From NCBI GenBank assembly GCA_002440065.1, contig DJRK01000157.1, positions 1 to 6,892 of the forward strand: a stretch of 6,892 nt of DNA. The letters run 5' to 3'. Numbering within the stretch: position 1 is the first letter of the stretch; the number at the start of each line of letters is the position of its first letter. A program made the position numbers and the translations under genes. The stretch comes from Atopobium sp. UBA6362. GTDB lineage: Bacteria; Actinomycetota; Coriobacteriia; Coriobacteriales; Atopobiaceae. Positions 5,682 to 6,892 of the stretch are shown here, piece by piece. The notes under the pieces were generated by a model that did no database searches, was not told the origin of the DNA, and saw nothing but the letters and a program-made list of their open reading frames with translations.

Positions 5682-6764
5682 CTATGCCGGCGGGTTTTCC
5701 TGGTTCCGGCGGTCGGCCCACGTGACCTGATGGTTCTGGTAGTAGTCGGGCGCGTCGTTGCCGGCGGCGCTGATGGGGTCGTTGCCCGTGAGCGTGTCCG
5801 CGATGTCCTGCACGAACTTGGCAAAGAGGCTCGAGTCGTCGTCCTCGGTCGCGTCGAAGTCCATGCCGAACTCCACCGCGCCGCCGATGATGTCGTCAAC
5901 GCACTCGGGGTCGTCGCCGTCGAGCCAGATGACGACCGTGTACTTGTGCACGTAACCAACCTTGAAGTCGTCCTCGGTAAACGAGGTCACGACCTTGTCG
6001 GACTCGAAGTTCTCGCAGCCCGGCTCGGGATTGCCGTCCGCAGCGGGCGCGGCGTAGGTCGTCTCGACGCCGTCGCGCCACACACGGACACGCGCGGCCT
6101 TCTCGGCGCCCTTCGACGCCGAGATGAGCTTGAGCCTCGCCGTGAAGTCGAGGTCGGATTTGCCGGCGTTGCGCATGTAGAACGTGTAGGCCACGTAGTC
6201 CTTGCCGTTGTGGCTGCCGTCGATTTCGGCCACGTCGTCGGGGATGTCCTCGGCGGCGATGTTCGTGCCGTCGGCCACGGCATCGGCGGTGAGCCTGGCC
6301 GTCGCGCCCTCGAAGTCGGGGTTGTCGGCGATGGCGACGCCGCGGCGGAAGAGCTCAAGGCGGTTGAGGTTGATCGTGAAGTTGCCCATGTTCTCCTGCA
6401 TGAACGAGAGGGCAAAGAGCAGGCCGAGCAGCACGGCAATGGCCAGGAGCGCCTTCTGCAAGGTATCCATGCGCAGGAGCGCGCGGCCCAGGCGGTGCAT
6501 GCGGCGGCGCGGCAGGTACATGCTAACGACGGCCTCATCGTCGAGGTTCTCGACGCCGTCCTCCACCATCGCTTCCTCGAGGTCCTCGATGCGCACGACG
6601 CGGCCGAGCTTGCGCTTCTTCCGGTGCTTCTTGCCCAGGCTGCGGCGCTTGGTCTCGGCGGCTTCGTCGGGAGCCTCATCGGCGCGCGCGGCCTCCAGGT
6701 CCTCGGGCCCGATGACGGGCAGCGGCTCGGTTCGATCGTTTATGTTCTTCCCGTTCTGTGGCAT
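5682..6764 (-). CDS. Single-pass membrane protein with extracytoplasmic camelysin/TasA-like C-terminal domain (360 aa)
   Basis: Complete gene from ATG at 6764 to TAG at 5682-5684. Residues 1-100 are cytosolic and charged, with an acidic stretch (20-37) and a very basic patch K-R-R…K-K-H-R-K-K-R-K (39-52), then helices around 57-80. A single hydrophobic segment spans about 103-122 (TLQKALLAIAVLLGLLFALS). With positive charge before it, the C-terminus should be outside. The exterior part (123-360) is beta-rich and acidic, with two cysteines (C250, C288) that could form a disulfide, and a conserved-looking motif I-W-L-D-G-D-D-P-E-C…I-I-G-G-A-V-E-F-G-M-D-F (279-303). That motif resembles the end of camelysin/TasA-family surface proteins, though no SipW-type signal is present. 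It starts 15 bases after the upstream gene, with only a weak GGTGA ribosome site, so translation is likely coupled. Exact function unknown. Confidence 0.88.
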   Translation of the reverse strand: MPQNGKNINDRTEPLPVIGPEDLEAARADEAPDEAAETKRRSLGKKHRKKRKLGRVVRIEDLEEAMVEDGVENLDDEAVVSMYLPRRRMHRLGRALLRMDTLQKALLAIAVLLGLLFALSFMQENMGNFTINLNRLELFRRGVAIADNPDFEGATARLTADAVADGTNIAAEDIPDDVAEIDGSHNGKDYVAYTFYMRNAGKSDLDFTARLKLISASKGAEKAARVRVWRDGVETTYAAPAADGNPEPGCENFESDKVVTSFTEDDFKVGYVHKYTVVIWLDGDDPECVDDIIGGAVEFGMDFDATEDDDSSLFAKFVQDIADTLTGNDPISAAGNDAPDYYQNHQVTWADRRNQENPPA

Positions 6765-6779
6765 GGGTCACCGCGCAGG

Positions 6780-6892
6780 CTAGAGCTTGTACTTCGTGCG
6801 AACGTAGGAGATGTACTCCTTGAACGCCTCGCGCTCGAGGTCGTTGGCATAGCGGAACTGCAGGCCGCATACGTTGCGGTAGAGGCTGCCCT
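6780..6892 (-). CDS. 3' end of an upstream gene, possibly a PilZ-type domain protein (start outside window)
   Basis: Only the last 37 codons are present, ending at TAG (6780-6782). The tail reads …CGLQFRYANDLEREAFKEYI… and ends V-R-T-K-Y-K-L. The 'G-L-Q-F…D-L-E-R-E-A-F-K-E-Y-I' layout (beta strand, then amphipathic helix) is like the C-terminal end of PilZ cyclic-di-GMP receptor domains, but 37 residues without the RxxxR and D/NxSxxG motifs cannot prove it. The stop lies 15 bases before the next ATG, so the two genes probably form an operon. The frame is supported by its G/C third positions and smooth junction. Confidence 0.6.
   Translation of the reverse strand, partial: GSLYRNVCGLQFRYANDLEREAFKEYISYVRTKYKL

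Overview
The window is GC-rich with strongly G/C-ending codons, and everything coding that I can support lies on the minus strand. The codon use, the signal peptide style (…LSLVPTGAIA|EA) and a giant secreted protein built from Ig-like repeats plus DUF4430-type modules suggest a gut or oral member of the Coriobacteriia (Collinsella, Olsenella, Enorma or Eggerthella relatives). This assignment is inference, not a database result.

In transcription order (right to left), the first feature at 6780-6892 is the 3' tail of a gene whose start lies outside the window. Fifteen bases later comes a complete 360-codon gene (5682-6764) for a single-pass membrane protein. It has a basic cytosolic N-terminus and a secreted domain ending in a Trp/Cys/Gly-Gly motif that recalls camelysin/TasA-like surface proteins. 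The two are probably co-transcribed.

Then follows a gene-free leader of 500 bases (5182-5681), more AT-rich than its surroundings in the middle. It carries a 134-bp element bounded by a perfect 16-bp inverted repeat with a nested second pair of arms, a hairpin followed by six T on the plus strand that also mimics a tRNA T-arm, and a short near-perfect direct repeat. I found no convincing sigma-70 promoter.

The rest (1-5181) is one uninterrupted reading frame of 1,727 codons that runs off the left edge. It has a clear ribosome binding site and signal peptide, an Ala/Ser/Asp/Gln-rich linker, eight tandem Ig-like repeats, an unrecognised module, three degenerate 'atrophied bacterial Ig'-like modules, and two tandem DUF4430-type modules, the second cut by the window end. 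It is best read as a large surface-exposed stalk protein whose binding or anchoring end lies outside the window.

There is no CRISPR array, rRNA, complete tRNA, transposase or recognisable enzyme here. The long plus-strand ORFs over 820-5517 are antisense shadows of the giant gene. The most interesting items are the repeat architecture with about one cysteine per domain, the recently duplicated DUF4430 DNA, and the inverted-repeat element in the leader.
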